From a virus, in the IMG/VR virus record IMGVR_UViG_3300032220_001356, positions 26,726 through 90,725 of that record: a stretch of DNA of 64,000 nucleotides. One strand, written 5' to 3'. The notes beneath the pieces were generated by a model, which searched no databases, had not been told where the DNA came from, and saw only the letters and a list, made by a program, of their open reading frames with translations. Shown in pieces: positions 53,964 through 61,738 of the stretch (its first letter is position 1; every line of letters starts with the position of its first letter). The position numbers and the translations under genes were made by a program.

Positions 53964-54893
53964 ATGGCAACCAAAACCTCCCTTCTTGCATCTGCCCTTG
54001 GCGAATATCATAGGTCTGGTGAAGAAGTTTTATTCTCATGTCCCTTCTGCAAGCATCATAAGCGCAAGTTAAGTGTTAACCTGCGCTCAAATAATTATAA
54101 GTGCTGGGTTTGCGACGTTCGTGGAAAGAACGTCCGCAGACTTCTTAAAACAAGACTTTCATATTCCCAACTTTTAGATTGGGATAAACTCAATAATGTC
54201 GTTGACCTAACTCAATTAAATTCAGATTTATTTGATGTTCAACAACAGCGTATTAAAGAAATTATTGATTTACCAAATGAGTTTATATCTTTGGCTAACA
54301 AAAACTTACCAGTAACAACAAGATTTGCAACTAAGTATCTGCTTGATCGTGGTCTTACAAAGCAAGATATTATCATGTGGAAAATCGGTGTTTGTTTATC
54401 TGGCGAGTATGCTGGTCGTGTAGTTGTTCCATCTTTTGATGTTGATGGTAATTGCGATTATTTTGTAGCACGTTCTTATGGTCGTGAATTTCCAAAGTAT
54501 ATGAACCCTAACGTATCAAAAGATATTGTATTTAATGAGCTTTTTATTGATTGGAACAAAGATGTTGTACTTGTTGAGGGTGTTTTTGATGCTATGAAAG
54601 CAGAGAATTCTATTCCATTGCTTGGTTCTACTCTTAATGAAAAGACAACTTTGTTTAATAAAATTGTTCAGTATGATCCAACTATCTATATTGCTCTTGA
54701 TCCAGATGCAGAAGCAAAATCAAACGATATCATTAACAAATTAATCCATTACGATATTGAAATTTATAAAGTAGATATTTCTGGCTATGAAGACGTTGGA
54801 ACAATGACCAAACAACAATTTGTTCAACGAAAAGAAAAAGCAAGACTAATTACTGATAATTGGCTATTAGAAAATCAAATAATGGCAATTTAA
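53964..54893 (+). CDS. DNA primase, gp61/DnaG-like (zinc finger + TOPRIM)
   Basis: A 309-residue primase. A CHC2-like zinc finger opens the protein (Cys26, Cys29 in SCPFCK and Cys47, Cys50 in KCWVCD). The TOPRIM part shows VVLVEGVFDAM with Glu205 and IALDPDAEA with Asp246 and Asp248. It is somewhat shorter than T4 gp61 (342 residues). It makes RNA primers for lagging-strand synthesis together with a replicative helicase, which is not in this window. A promoter-like pair of hexamers lies directly upstream. Confidence 0.92.
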   Translation: MATKTSLLASALGEYHRSGEEVLFSCPFCKHHKRKLSVNLRSNNYKCWVCDVRGKNVRRLLKTRLSYSQLLDWDKLNNVVDLTQLNSDLFDVQQQRIKEIIDLPNEFISLANKNLPVTTRFATKYLLDRGLTKQDIIMWKIGVCLSGEYAGRVVVPSFDVDGNCDYFVARSYGREFPKYMNPNVSKDIVFNELFIDWNKDVVLVEGVFDAMKAENSIPLLGSTLNEKTTLFNKIVQYDPTIYIALDPDAEAKSNDIINKLIHYDIEIYKVDISGYEDVGTMTKQQFVQRKEKARLITDNWLLENQIMAI

Positions 54894-54901
54894 GGACCAA
54901 A

Positions 54902-55126
54902 ATGAAACTTTCTGAATCTCAACTTCGTTCAATTATTCGTCAAGAACTTCAAGAAATGATGACACCAGAATTTGGCGAAGATACACAACAAACTTCTAAA
55001 ATAGGTCAAGCAATTGAGCTTGCTACAAGTTTGCAAACACATCTTTCTGCTGACAAAATTGGTAGCCAAAAACTTGGTAATTTGGTAGCTATGCTACATG
55101 AAATAGACGAAGAAATGGGAAGCTAA
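54902..55126 (+). CDS. Small protein with MKxSxSxLxxII N-terminal module
   Basis: A 74-residue acidic protein starting MKLSESQLRSIIRQELQEMM. The same opening pattern occurs in the gene at 60804 (MKISKSRLKEIIQEELDMF), so both share a short helical module. The rest is helical (IGQAIELATSLQTHL). An upstream in-frame start at 54860 exists, but the ATG at 54902 has AAGGA just before it and begins with the conserved module. Function unknown. It lies between primase and the Mre11-Rad50 fusion. Confidence 0.72.
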   Translation: MKLSESQLRSIIRQELQEMMTPEFGEDTQQTSKIGQAIELATSLQTHLSADKIGSQKLGNLVAMLHEIDEEMGS

Positions 55127-55135
55127 CAAATATCG

Positions 55136-55176
55136 TTGACTCTATCCAGACCCTGTGTTAATATAATGGATAGAGG
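55136..55176 (+). promoter_or_regulatory. Promoter-like region with 8-bp inverted repeat over -10 and SD
   Basis: TATAAT at 55162-55167 is a perfect -10 hexamer; TTGACT at 55136-55141 is a good -35 but 20 bases away, longer than usual. CTCTATCC (55140-55147) and GGATAGAG (55168-55175) form a perfect inverted repeat that brackets the -10. The right arm holds AGAG of the Shine-Dalgarno AGAGG (55172-55176) for the ATG at 55182. It may act as an operator or as an RNA hairpin hiding the ribosome site. Confidence 0.5.
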
Positions 55177-55181
55177 TACAA

Positions 55182-58100
55182 ATGAAGATTGTTCATGTAA
55201 GCGATATTCACGTTAAAAATTTCAAGTTTCACAAACAATACAACGAAATTTTTGCAGACTTATATGAAAAAGTAAGAGATATCAAGCCAGATATTATTAT
55301 CAATACTGGAGATACTGCTCATACCAAACTTGACCTATCTCCTGCTTATTTTGAGATGACAGCCAAGTTGTTTGAGAACTTGGCGTCTATTGCTCCTTTG
55401 CATGTAATTCTTGGTAATCATGACCTTAATCTATCTAACAAAGATAGACAAGATGCCGTTACACCAATTGTCGAAGCATTAAAGAATCCTAATATTATCC
55501 TTCACAAATATTCAAAGAAGTTTAATATTGGAGATTTTAATTTTCATGTTCTCTCAATTGTGGATGAAGAAAATTGGGACTTGAACGTTGATGAATCCAA
55601 AGTAAATATTGCTTTGTTTCATGGTTCTGTTGAGGGTTCTCAAACAGATATGAATTTCACCATGACTCATGGTGATATTGGATTTGATGTTCTTGAAAAG
55701 TTTGATTATGCTTTGCTTGGAGATATCCACAAAACAAATCAATCCCTTGACTTTGCAGGACGTTGCCGTTATCCCGGCTCCCTTATTCAACAAAACCACG
55801 GAGAAACCAACGATAAAGGTTTCTTAGTTTGGAATATTGAAAGCAAAGAAAACTTCTTTGTTGAGCATGTACAACTTAATAACCCATATCCATTTTGTAC
55901 TATTGAACTTACAGAAGATGGAAAAATTCCATCCAACGTTCATGTTCCACAAAATGCAAGACTTCGTTTGCTTTCCAGAACAAACCTGCCAGCAGAGTTA
56001 ATGAAGAAAGCATCTGATGTTGCAAAGGAAAAGTTTAAGCCAGAATCTATTTCATTCCTTGCAAAAAATGCTAATAAGTCAGAAACTATTATGAACGGGA
56101 AGGTTATTGCAAGAGAAGACTTGCGTAATCCAAAGGTTCAAGAGAGACTTATTTCAGACTATCTTGCGGACTATAAAGTTCCAGAAGAAGTGTTGAAGCA
56201 AGTATATGAAATTAACTCACGCTATAACTCTCAGATTCAAGCAACAGAAGAAGTTTGTCGTAATGTTAATTGGAAATTAAAGCATGTTGAGTGGGACAAC
56301 CTTTTTAATTATGGCGAAGGTAACTCTATTGATTTCTCCAAACTAAATGGAGTTGTAGGTATCTTTGGCAAGAATTATAGCGGTAAGTCTAGCATTATTG
56401 ACTCTATCCTTTATTCAATCTTCAATACCACTTCTAAGAACGAACGTAAGACAACAAACGTAATTAACCAAACCAAGTCTTTTGGCAAGGGTAAAGCAGT
56501 TATTGAAATTGATGATTTTGATTATTACATTGACAGAAAGGCAGAAAAATATACCAAAAAACTAAAAGGTGAAGTTTCCGAAGAAGCAAAAACTGAACTT
56601 ACTCTAAATTGTTTTGATGCTCACTCTGGTCAATGGGAGCAAATGAATCAACTTACCAGAACAGACACAGACAAATATATTCGTAAAATGTTCGGTACTA
56701 TTGACGACTTTATGCTTACATCTTTTTCTTCACAACTTGATTCCATGACTTTTATTCGTGAGGGTTCTACAAGAAGAAAGGAAATTCTTGCTCGCTTTTT
56801 GGATTTGGATATCTTTGATGCTAAATTTAAAATGGCAAAAGAAGAATCTTCAAATCTTAAAGGACTCTTGAAAAAGTTGGAAGGCAAAGAGTTTGATTCC
56901 GATATTGTCAAGAGTGAAACTCTTCTTGACCAACTTAACCAAACTATCAACGACAATGCTATTTTAATTAATGAAGTAAAGTCAAAACAAGCAGATATCC
57001 AAGCAACTATTCAAGATTTGAATAACCAAATCAGCGAGTGTGGTGTTGAATCTATCGATATCGATATTGTACTGAAGCAAAAGAATAAACTTGTACAACA
57101 ACTTGATACTATCAGCACAACACTATCTGATAAGAACAAGGAACTTGAAGAAGCACAAGTATTGTTTAAGAAAATCAATGATTTCGTTGATGGGTTTGAT
57201 ATTAAACAATTAAAAGAACAAAAGGACTTTATTTCTAAGAAGCAACAAGAACTTAAAGACTTGCACGTTGAACTTTCTTCCAGCAATAAAAATATTGATA
57301 GACTAAAAGAAAAAGTAAAGTTACTTCAAGAAGTTCCTTGTGGAACACAATTTGTATATTGTAAGTTTATTAAAGATGCGTACAATGCAAAAATGTCTAT
57401 TCCATTGCACGAAGATTCACTAGAAAACGATAAGTTACAATACGATAAACTTGCAAAGGAAGTATCTGAATTTGATATTACACAAGTAAATAATCAAATT
57501 TCCAAATATGACCAAATCCTTGTCAAGAAGAACGAAACCGAAAAGAAAGTTTTAAAACTTGAAGTTGAAATTAATAAACTTGAAAATGACGCAAAAGCAG
57601 TTGAAAACAATATTGTAGAAATTGAAAAGCAAATTGAAACTTACAAAAAGAACAATGAACTTTTTGAAAAACTTGATTCACTTAATCAACAACTTGTTGA
57701 AGCAAAAAGTGAAGCAAGCAAAGTAAATAAACAATTCGCAAAATTGGATGAAGAACTTATTGATACCTATATTAAAGTAGGTTCAACCAAGAACAAGATT
57801 GAGACTCTAAAAAATGAAAAAACAGAACTGGACAACCTCAGAAATGAGTTTGCTGCTTATGATTACTATATGCGCTGTATGCATCCTAACGGAATCTCTT
57901 ATGAGATTATCAAAAAGAAACTTCCAGTTATCAATGCAGAAATTGCAAAAGTTCTTTCAAACATTGTAGAGTTTGAAGTATTTTTTGAAGACGACGGAAC
58001 AAAACTAAATGTATTTATCAAACACCCCAAATATGATGCTAGACCTATTGAAATGGGTTCTGGTGCAGAAAAAACAATTGCTGCAATGGCTATTCGTTTG

Positions 58101-58328
58101 GCTTTACTTGAAGTCTCCAATCTTCCTAAGTGCGACACATTATTCTTGGATGAACCTGCTACTGCTTTGGATGACGAACATTTAAATAATTTTTCTAAAA
58201 TTCTTGATACTTTTAAAATGTTTTATAATAGAATAATTCTTATAACCCACATTGATTCGCTTAAAGATTATTGTGACCAAATTATTACTATTGAAAAAAT
58301 AAATGGATATGCCAAGGTAAATATATAA
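55182..58328 (+). CDS. Fused Mre11-Rad50 recombination nuclease (gp47-gp46 / SbcD-SbcC)
   Basis: A 1,048-residue protein joining two proteins that are separate in T4. Residues 1-340 form the Mre11/gp47 phosphoesterase with Asp8, His10, Asp44, Asn79 and His80 (HVSDIH, NTGDTAH, LGNHD) and later LLGDIH. From about 370 the Rad50/gp46 ATPase begins, with Walker A GKNYSGKSS at 396-404, long coiled coil, a hook-like VPCGTQFVYCKF with Cys720 and Cys727, and Walker B FLDEPATALDDE (Asp990, Glu991). The signature motif GSGAEKT also appears. It would process DNA ends for recombination-driven replication and degrade host DNA. AGAGG supports the start. Confidence 0.93.
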   Translation: MKIVHVSDIHVKNFKFHKQYNEIFADLYEKVRDIKPDIIINTGDTAHTKLDLSPAYFEMTAKLFENLASIAPLHVILGNHDLNLSNKDRQDAVTPIVEALKNPNIILHKYSKKFNIGDFNFHVLSIVDEENWDLNVDESKVNIALFHGSVEGSQTDMNFTMTHGDIGFDVLEKFDYALLGDIHKTNQSLDFAGRCRYPGSLIQQNHGETNDKGFLVWNIESKENFFVEHVQLNNPYPFCTIELTEDGKIPSNVHVPQNARLRLLSRTNLPAELMKKASDVAKEKFKPESISFLAKNANKSETIMNGKVIAREDLRNPKVQERLISDYLADYKVPEEVLKQVYEINSRYNSQIQATEEVCRNVNWKLKHVEWDNLFNYGEGNSIDFSKLNGVVGIFGKNYSGKSSIIDSILYSIFNTTSKNERKTTNVINQTKSFGKGKAVIEIDDFDYYIDRKAEKYTKKLKGEVSEEAKTELTLNCFDAHSGQWEQMNQLTRTDTDKYIRKMFGTIDDFMLTSFSSQLDSMTFIREGSTRRKEILARFLDLDIFDAKFKMAKEESSNLKGLLKKLEGKEFDSDIVKSETLLDQLNQTINDNAILINEVKSKQADIQATIQDLNNQISECGVESIDIDIVLKQKNKLVQQLDTISTTLSDKNKELEEAQVLFKKINDFVDGFDIKQLKEQKDFISKKQQELKDLHVELSSSNKNIDRLKEKVKLLQEVPCGTQFVYCKFIKDAYNAKMSIPLHEDSLENDKLQYDKLAKEVSEFDITQVNNQISKYDQILVKKNETEKKVLKLEVEINKLENDAKAVENNIVEIEKQIETYKKNNELFEKLDSLNQQLVEAKSEASKVNKQFAKLDEELIDTYIKVGSTKNKIETLKNEKTELDNLRNEFAAYDYYMRCMHPNGISYEIIKKKLPVINAEIAKVLSNIVEFEVFFEDDGTKLNVFIKHPKYDARPIEMGSGAEKTIAAMAIRLALLEVSNLPKCDTLFLDEPATALDDEHLNNFSKILDTFKMFYNRIILITHIDSLKDYCDQIITIEKINGYAKVNI

Positions 58329-58381
58329 CTAATATTATTCGTTTTAGATGACCCTACTATTTATTCTGTGAGGAAAAACAA

Positions 58382-59110
58382 ATGAAGTGCGGGGTTTATA
58401 AAATAATAAATAAAATTGATAATAAATTTTATATTGGAAGTAGTATCGATATTGAACAACGATGGTATAAACATAAAAGTTTATTACGCAACAACAAACA
58501 TCCAAACAAACATCTACAAAACGCTTGGAATAAATATGGTGAAATTTGTTTTGAATTTCAAATTATTTGCTTAACAGAAAAAGAAAAACTTTTATTAATC
58601 GAACAAAAATTTATTATACAAACAAATTGTTGTAATAATAAAATAGGATATAATATTTCATATAATACGATTAGTCCAAACCTTGGTAAAAAACTATCTT
58701 TACAAGAAAAGCAAAAAATTAGCGATTCTATGAAAGGCAAAAAACACTCACAAGAAACAAAGGATAAAATTGGTCGTGCTAATAAAAATAAGAAAAGAAC
58801 ACAAGAACAAAAAGATTGTTTGAGCAAAATTAAAAAGCACAATCCTAGCGGTGCAGCAGTTAAAGGTCATAAAAAAACAGAAGAGCACAAAAACAAAATA
58901 AAGAATTTTGCTAAAACTAGAATTGGTACAAAAAATGCAAATTCTAAACTTACTTCTGAGCAAATCCAACAAATTCTTACAGACTTTAATGATAAAGAAA
59001 TTAGTTTAACACAAATAGCAAAAAAATATAATGTTTCTCTTTCTACTATTAAAAGAATAAAATATAATATTAGTGGATATACAAAGGAAAATATTAATGA
59101 ACCAGTTTAA
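58382..59110 (+). CDS. GIY-YIG homing endonuclease
   Basis: A 242-residue endonuclease. The GIY-YIG domain is residues 1-95: GVY at 4-6, YIG at 17-19, Arg27 and a later glutamate in LLLIEQKF. Residues 105-180 hold NUMOD3-type DNA-binding repeats (KQKISDSMKGKKHS, KDKIGRANKNKK). The C-terminal 55 residues form a helix-turn-helix (LTQIAKKYNVSLSTIKRI). This layout is that of phage homing enzymes such as the Seg family and I-TevI relatives. It sits right behind the Mre11-Rad50 gene and overlaps the next gene by 14 bases. GAGG precedes the ATG. Very A/T-rich, suggesting acquisition. Confidence 0.92.
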   Translation: MKCGVYKIINKIDNKFYIGSSIDIEQRWYKHKSLLRNNKHPNKHLQNAWNKYGEICFEFQIICLTEKEKLLLIEQKFIIQTNCCNNKIGYNISYNTISPNLGKKLSLQEKQKISDSMKGKKHSQETKDKIGRANKNKKRTQEQKDCLSKIKKHNPSGAAVKGHKKTEEHKNKIKNFAKTRIGTKNANSKLTSEQIQQILTDFNDKEISLTQIAKKYNVSLSTIKRIKYNISGYTKENINEPV

Positions 59111-59300
59111 TCTTAAAGTAATTGATGTTGTAGATAAGCAAGATGGTACCGCTCTTGTTGCGATTGATATTGATGAACAAACAAGAAACTTCATAAAAAA
59201 CCTATATGGTTGGAAAAGATGGAGTTCTAAGAAGTTTCAGCAGGTACTTTTGCAAGCAATAGATAATTATATTAGTACAACACAAAAAGTGAGGGACTAA
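59097..59300 (+). CDS. Small hypothetical protein
   Basis: A 67-residue protein. The sequence MNQFNLKVIDVVDKQDGTALVAIDID, seen in two parts, suggests a small beta-alpha fold; the end is helical and basic (WKRWSSKKFQQVLLQ). A frame extends upstream to 59073, but the ATG at 59097 has AAAGGA 8 bases before it and is preferred. The ribosome binding site and start lie inside the end of the GIY-YIG gene, meaning that this gene was either truncated or neatly abutted by the homing endonuclease. No function assigned. Confidence 0.68.
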   Translation: MNQFNLKVIDVVDKQDGTALVAIDIDEQTRNFIKNLYGWKRWSSKKFQQVLLQAIDNYISTTQKVRD

Positions 59301-59498
59301 ATGATGGCTATGTTTAAGCATGGAATAGATAAATTTTTAGATAAAGTAGTATCAAGAAAGTTGCTTGTTTGGCTTACTGCTACTGGATTGCTTGCCTTTT
59401 CTGATCTAGAATCATCAGATTGGGTTTTGATTTCTGCTATTTATATCGGAGGACAATCGGTTGTCGATATAGTCTCAAAGTTTAAGGGTAATGGCTAA
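59301..59498 (+). CDS. Small membrane protein, holin candidate
   Basis: A 65-residue protein with a basic N-terminus and two hydrophobic stretches (about residues 21-33, LLVWLTATGLLAF, and 42-56, VLISAIYIGGQSVVD), ending with a charged tail. Size and topology fit a small phage holin or related membrane protein. GAGG lies near the start. It begins directly after the preceding gene and overlaps the next one by 8 bases. The two following genes look like envelope proteins, which supports a lysis cluster. No endolysin gene is seen nearby; the call is tentative. Confidence 0.5.
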   Translation: MMAMFKHGIDKFLDKVVSRKLLVWLTATGLLAFSDLESSDWVLISAIYIGGQSVVDIVSKFKGNG

Positions 59499-59856
59499 TT
59501 TTATTAAACAAAATTGGAAATTTCTATTGGCAATAGCTTATGCTATATTTGTCCCCTTGTATTTTCATCAATCTGCTAAATCTATCCAAAATTCATTAGA
59601 TATTTCAAGAAATTCCTCAGAAAAACAAATTAATATTTTGCAAAACTCTTTTGATGAACAAGCTAAATATTACGATATGCTTTTACAAGAATATCAAGAT
59701 AAGATGGATGCAGAAGAAGTAAGATATAATCAAGAAATAAATAATATAAAGCTGACACATGAGCAGCAATACAAAGAATTGTCGAAAAGATTTAAAAACG
59801 ATTTATCAACAATTACAGAAGAATTAAAAAAAAGGTATCGTTTAAATGATAAATAA
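59491..59856 (+). CDS. Membrane-anchored coiled-coil protein, possible i-spanin
   Basis: A 121-residue protein with an N-terminal membrane segment (about residues 9-27, WKFLLAIAYAIFVPLYF) and a long charged helix for the remainder, with repeated heptads (QIINILQNS-like and MLLQEYQDKMDAEEV). This N-in, C-out layout is what inner-membrane spanins (Rz-like) show. It overlaps both neighbours (8 and 11 bases). No lipoprotein Rz1 partner with a lipobox was found inside or after it. A structural or holin-regulating role is the alternative. Confidence 0.5.
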   Translation: MANFIKQNWKFLLAIAYAIFVPLYFHQSAKSIQNSLDISRNSSEKQINILQNSFDEQAKYYDMLLQEYQDKMDAEEVRYNQEINNIKLTHEQQYKELSKRFKNDLSTITEELKKRYRLNDK

Positions 59857-60256
59857 TTTATTATTACTTGTTGCATTTGCAAACGCACAAGATTTTGTTC
59901 AACTTCAGAAAGGCCAAACAGCGCCATTTTCTGGTACATTGTTTACACCAGAAGCAGTCGCTACAATTATTACTAAACACGATTCTGATGTTGCTATGTG
60001 TCTCGCTGAATCCGAGCATAAATTACAAGAACAAGAAATAAAATGCGAACTTCAAGTACAAAAAATTCAATATGATTTTTCTTCTTACAAAATGACAGCA
60101 GATGCACTTATTGATGAAAAAGACAAAGAACTTGATAAAGCATATGAAATTATAAAAAAACAAACAAAAAACCAAACACCACTTTGGCTTGGAGTTGGTT
60201 TTGCTGCTGGTTTCGCTGCTTCAATAGGAGCGATATATGTCTACAACAATATATGA
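59846..60256 (+). CDS. Exported protein with C-terminal membrane anchor
   Basis: A 136-residue protein. Residues 1-14 form a short signal peptide with a likely cleavage site after ANA (MINNLLLLVAFANA). A segment LQKGQTAPFSGTLFTPEAVA follows, a pattern that I associate with phage envelope proteins of lysis clusters. Then comes a coiled-coil region with two cysteines, and a C-terminal membrane helix (about residues 113-133, LGVGFAAGFAASIGAIYVY). With both ends in the membrane, its loop would lie in the periplasm. A lysis-related role is likely from context. Confidence 0.55.
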   Translation: MINNLLLLVAFANAQDFVQLQKGQTAPFSGTLFTPEAVATIITKHDSDVAMCLAESEHKLQEQEIKCELQVQKIQYDFSSYKMTADALIDEKDKELDKAYEIIKKQTKNQTPLWLGVGFAAGFAASIGAIYVYNNI

Positions 60257-60464
60257 ATTAACAAATAGAGTTGAAGTTAAAACGCCAAAAGGCAAAGGTA
60301 TAATCTGGTTAGTTACAGATTATGGGCATGAAACAGATACAATTTACACAATCATCCAAAATAGTGGTGAATTGTGGCAATGGACACACAAAGATATTAT
60401 AGTAGAACAGAATATTACATTTGGAAGAAAAAATGAAAGACTTGAACCAAATAGTAAAGGTTGA
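60237..60464 (+). CDS. Small hypothetical protein, SH3-like barrel
   Basis: A 75-residue protein with short strands (NRVEVKTPKGKGIIWLVTDYG, then IIQNSGELWQWTHKDI) that look like a small SH3- or KOW-like barrel. No cysteines or membrane segment. It overlaps the preceding gene by 20 bases and the next by 32, so it is embedded in a chain of overlapping small genes. Conserved-looking but not recognised; no function proposed. The start has AGGAG near 60227. Confidence 0.65.
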   Translation: MSTTIYELTNRVEVKTPKGKGIIWLVTDYGHETDTIYTIIQNSGELWQWTHKDIIVEQNITFGRKNERLEPNSKG

Positions 60465-60807
60465 AAAAGCAATCGCACAGAAATATGGCGAAGATGCAAT
60501 TGCTAATCCAAAACATTATTGGAACGAAGAAAAAGAGAAAGCATACATTGAACAACTAAAAGAACTTTCTCAAATTGAAAAAAGAAACGATAAAGACCAA
60601 AAAATTGAAGTAGATGGTATTTTTATTTCTAAAAAACTACTTACTAAAGACACCAATAGGACTTGTCCAATTTGCTCTGTCTATTCTTTTGACTTAAAAG
60701 ATGATTTGTACATGAATCGTTTTGAGTGTTGCCAAAAGTGCTACGTTCAATGGGTCGAAGGAAGAGAAGAAAGATGGAAGACAGGTTGGAGGCCAAATAA
60801 AAAATGA
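60433..60807 (+). CDS. Zinc-binding conserved phage-type protein
   Basis: A 124-residue protein. The N-terminal half is helical and charged. The C-terminal half has a treble-clef-like zinc site: Cys78, Cys81 in RTCPICS and Cys99/Cys100 with Cys103 in FECCQKCYVQW. It ends with the strongly patterned VEGREERWKTGWRP, which I associate with small proteins of marine T4-like phages, though no function is known to me. A TTG 12 bases upstream is in frame, but the ATG at 60433 has GGAAGA before it. It overlaps the next start by 4 bases. Confidence 0.75.
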   Translation: MKDLNQIVKVEKAIAQKYGEDAIANPKHYWNEEKEKAYIEQLKELSQIEKRNDKDQKIEVDGIFISKKLLTKDTNRTCPICSVYSFDLKDDLYMNRFECCQKCYVQWVEGREERWKTGWRPNKK

Positions 60808-61178
60808 AAATTTCTAAATCAAGACTTAAAGAAATAATCCAAGAAGAATTGGATATGTTTCAGTTAGAAGGTCCAGTTGAGGAACCAGAAGAACTTTCTG
60901 GTGATCCAGAATATGAACAAGAAGGCTATATGTCAAAAGCACAATTGTATAAGATTAGCAATTATGCAATGAAACTTCACGATATGATTGAAGGTGACGA
61001 TGACCTTCCAGAGTGGATGCAATACAAAATCTCTGTTATGTCCCAAATGATTGGGGATGTTTTCCACGCACTTGATTACGATATGCAATCTGGATATTTT
61101 GATCAACAACAAGATGAATTACACGGCGAAGAACCAGAATATGATTCTATCGATATGAGCCAAGAAGGATACGAATAA
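60804..61178 (+). CDS. Acidic protein with MKxSxSxLxxII N-terminal module
   Basis: A 124-residue, very acidic protein. It opens MKISKSRLKEIIQEELDMF, the same module as the gene at 54902. The middle part is Glu/Pro-rich, and two helices follow (YKISNYAMKLHDMIEG, then VMSQMIGDVFHALDYDM). The strongly acidic tail (HGEEPEYDSIDMSQEGYE) suggests binding to a basic partner. It starts within the end of the zinc-protein gene (ATGA) and stands 2 bases before the next gene. Not recognised as a named family. Confidence 0.7.
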   Translation: MKISKSRLKEIIQEELDMFQLEGPVEEPEELSGDPEYEQEGYMSKAQLYKISNYAMKLHDMIEGDDDLPEWMQYKISVMSQMIGDVFHALDYDMQSGYFDQQQDELHGEEPEYDSIDMSQEGYE

Positions 61179-61180
61179 TT

Positions 61181-61732
61181 ATGGCAACCACTTACGAAAT
61201 TATCCAAGGAATTCATCAAGCAGCAGCAAATGCATATGATGGTTCACACGTTGAGAAATATGCATCCGATAGCAAGCAACGCTCTATTGGTCTTAAAAGA
61301 GAAGAAGGCGATCCTATTCTTGATTCAAGAGTTATCGATGGATTCAAGGTAAAGACAAGTGGCAACATGCTTACCATCGTCTACACATCCGATATTAGAT
61401 TGAAAGATGTTTATATGATGAAGGATTTTGAGGGCGAAATGGACGCAACAATCGAAAAGATTGTTTCTTTCTTGAAAAAAGAATACAAAGACATAACAAA
61501 ATCCACACTTTCATTGCAAGCCGTTGGAGATGTAAAAGTTCTTGTACAACCAATATCAAGACAAAGAACATCCGTTGAAGCCAAAAAGCACTACAAAATT
61601 ACAAGCCTTAAGGATGTTGAACCAGTTTCTCCACCTTCCGAGGATATTACAAGAGATATCACAAGAAAGTTTTTAGAATTAGGAAGAGACAAAGCAAAGA
61701 AGCCTACAAACGTAAAGTTTAAAAACGACTAA
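61181..61732 (+). CDS. Conserved-type hypothetical protein upstream of terminase
   Basis: A 183-residue protein directly before the large terminase. Its N-terminus is MATTYEIIQGIHQAAANAYDG; a middle region is beta-rich (KVKTSGNMLTIVYTSDIRL), followed by helix and KHYKITSLKDVEP. The C-terminus is basic. Position alone raises the question of a small terminase (gp16) or packaging-associated protein, but it does not look like the coiled-coil gp16 of T4. No enzymatic motif. Gap to the terminase is only 6 bases, so they are co-expressed. Confidence 0.7.
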   Translation: MATTYEIIQGIHQAAANAYDGSHVEKYASDSKQRSIGLKREEGDPILDSRVIDGFKVKTSGNMLTIVYTSDIRLKDVYMMKDFEGEMDATIEKIVSFLKKEYKDITKSTLSLQAVGDVKVLVQPISRQRTSVEAKKHYKITSLKDVEPVSPPSEDITRDITRKFLELGRDKAKKPTNVKFKND

Positions 61733-61738
61733 TATGTT

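Noticed and set aside
61181-61732. Small terminase subunit (gp16)
   Set aside because: The position before gp17 fits, but the sequence shows no coiled-coil core or helix-turn-helix typical of small terminases, so it is left as hypothetical.
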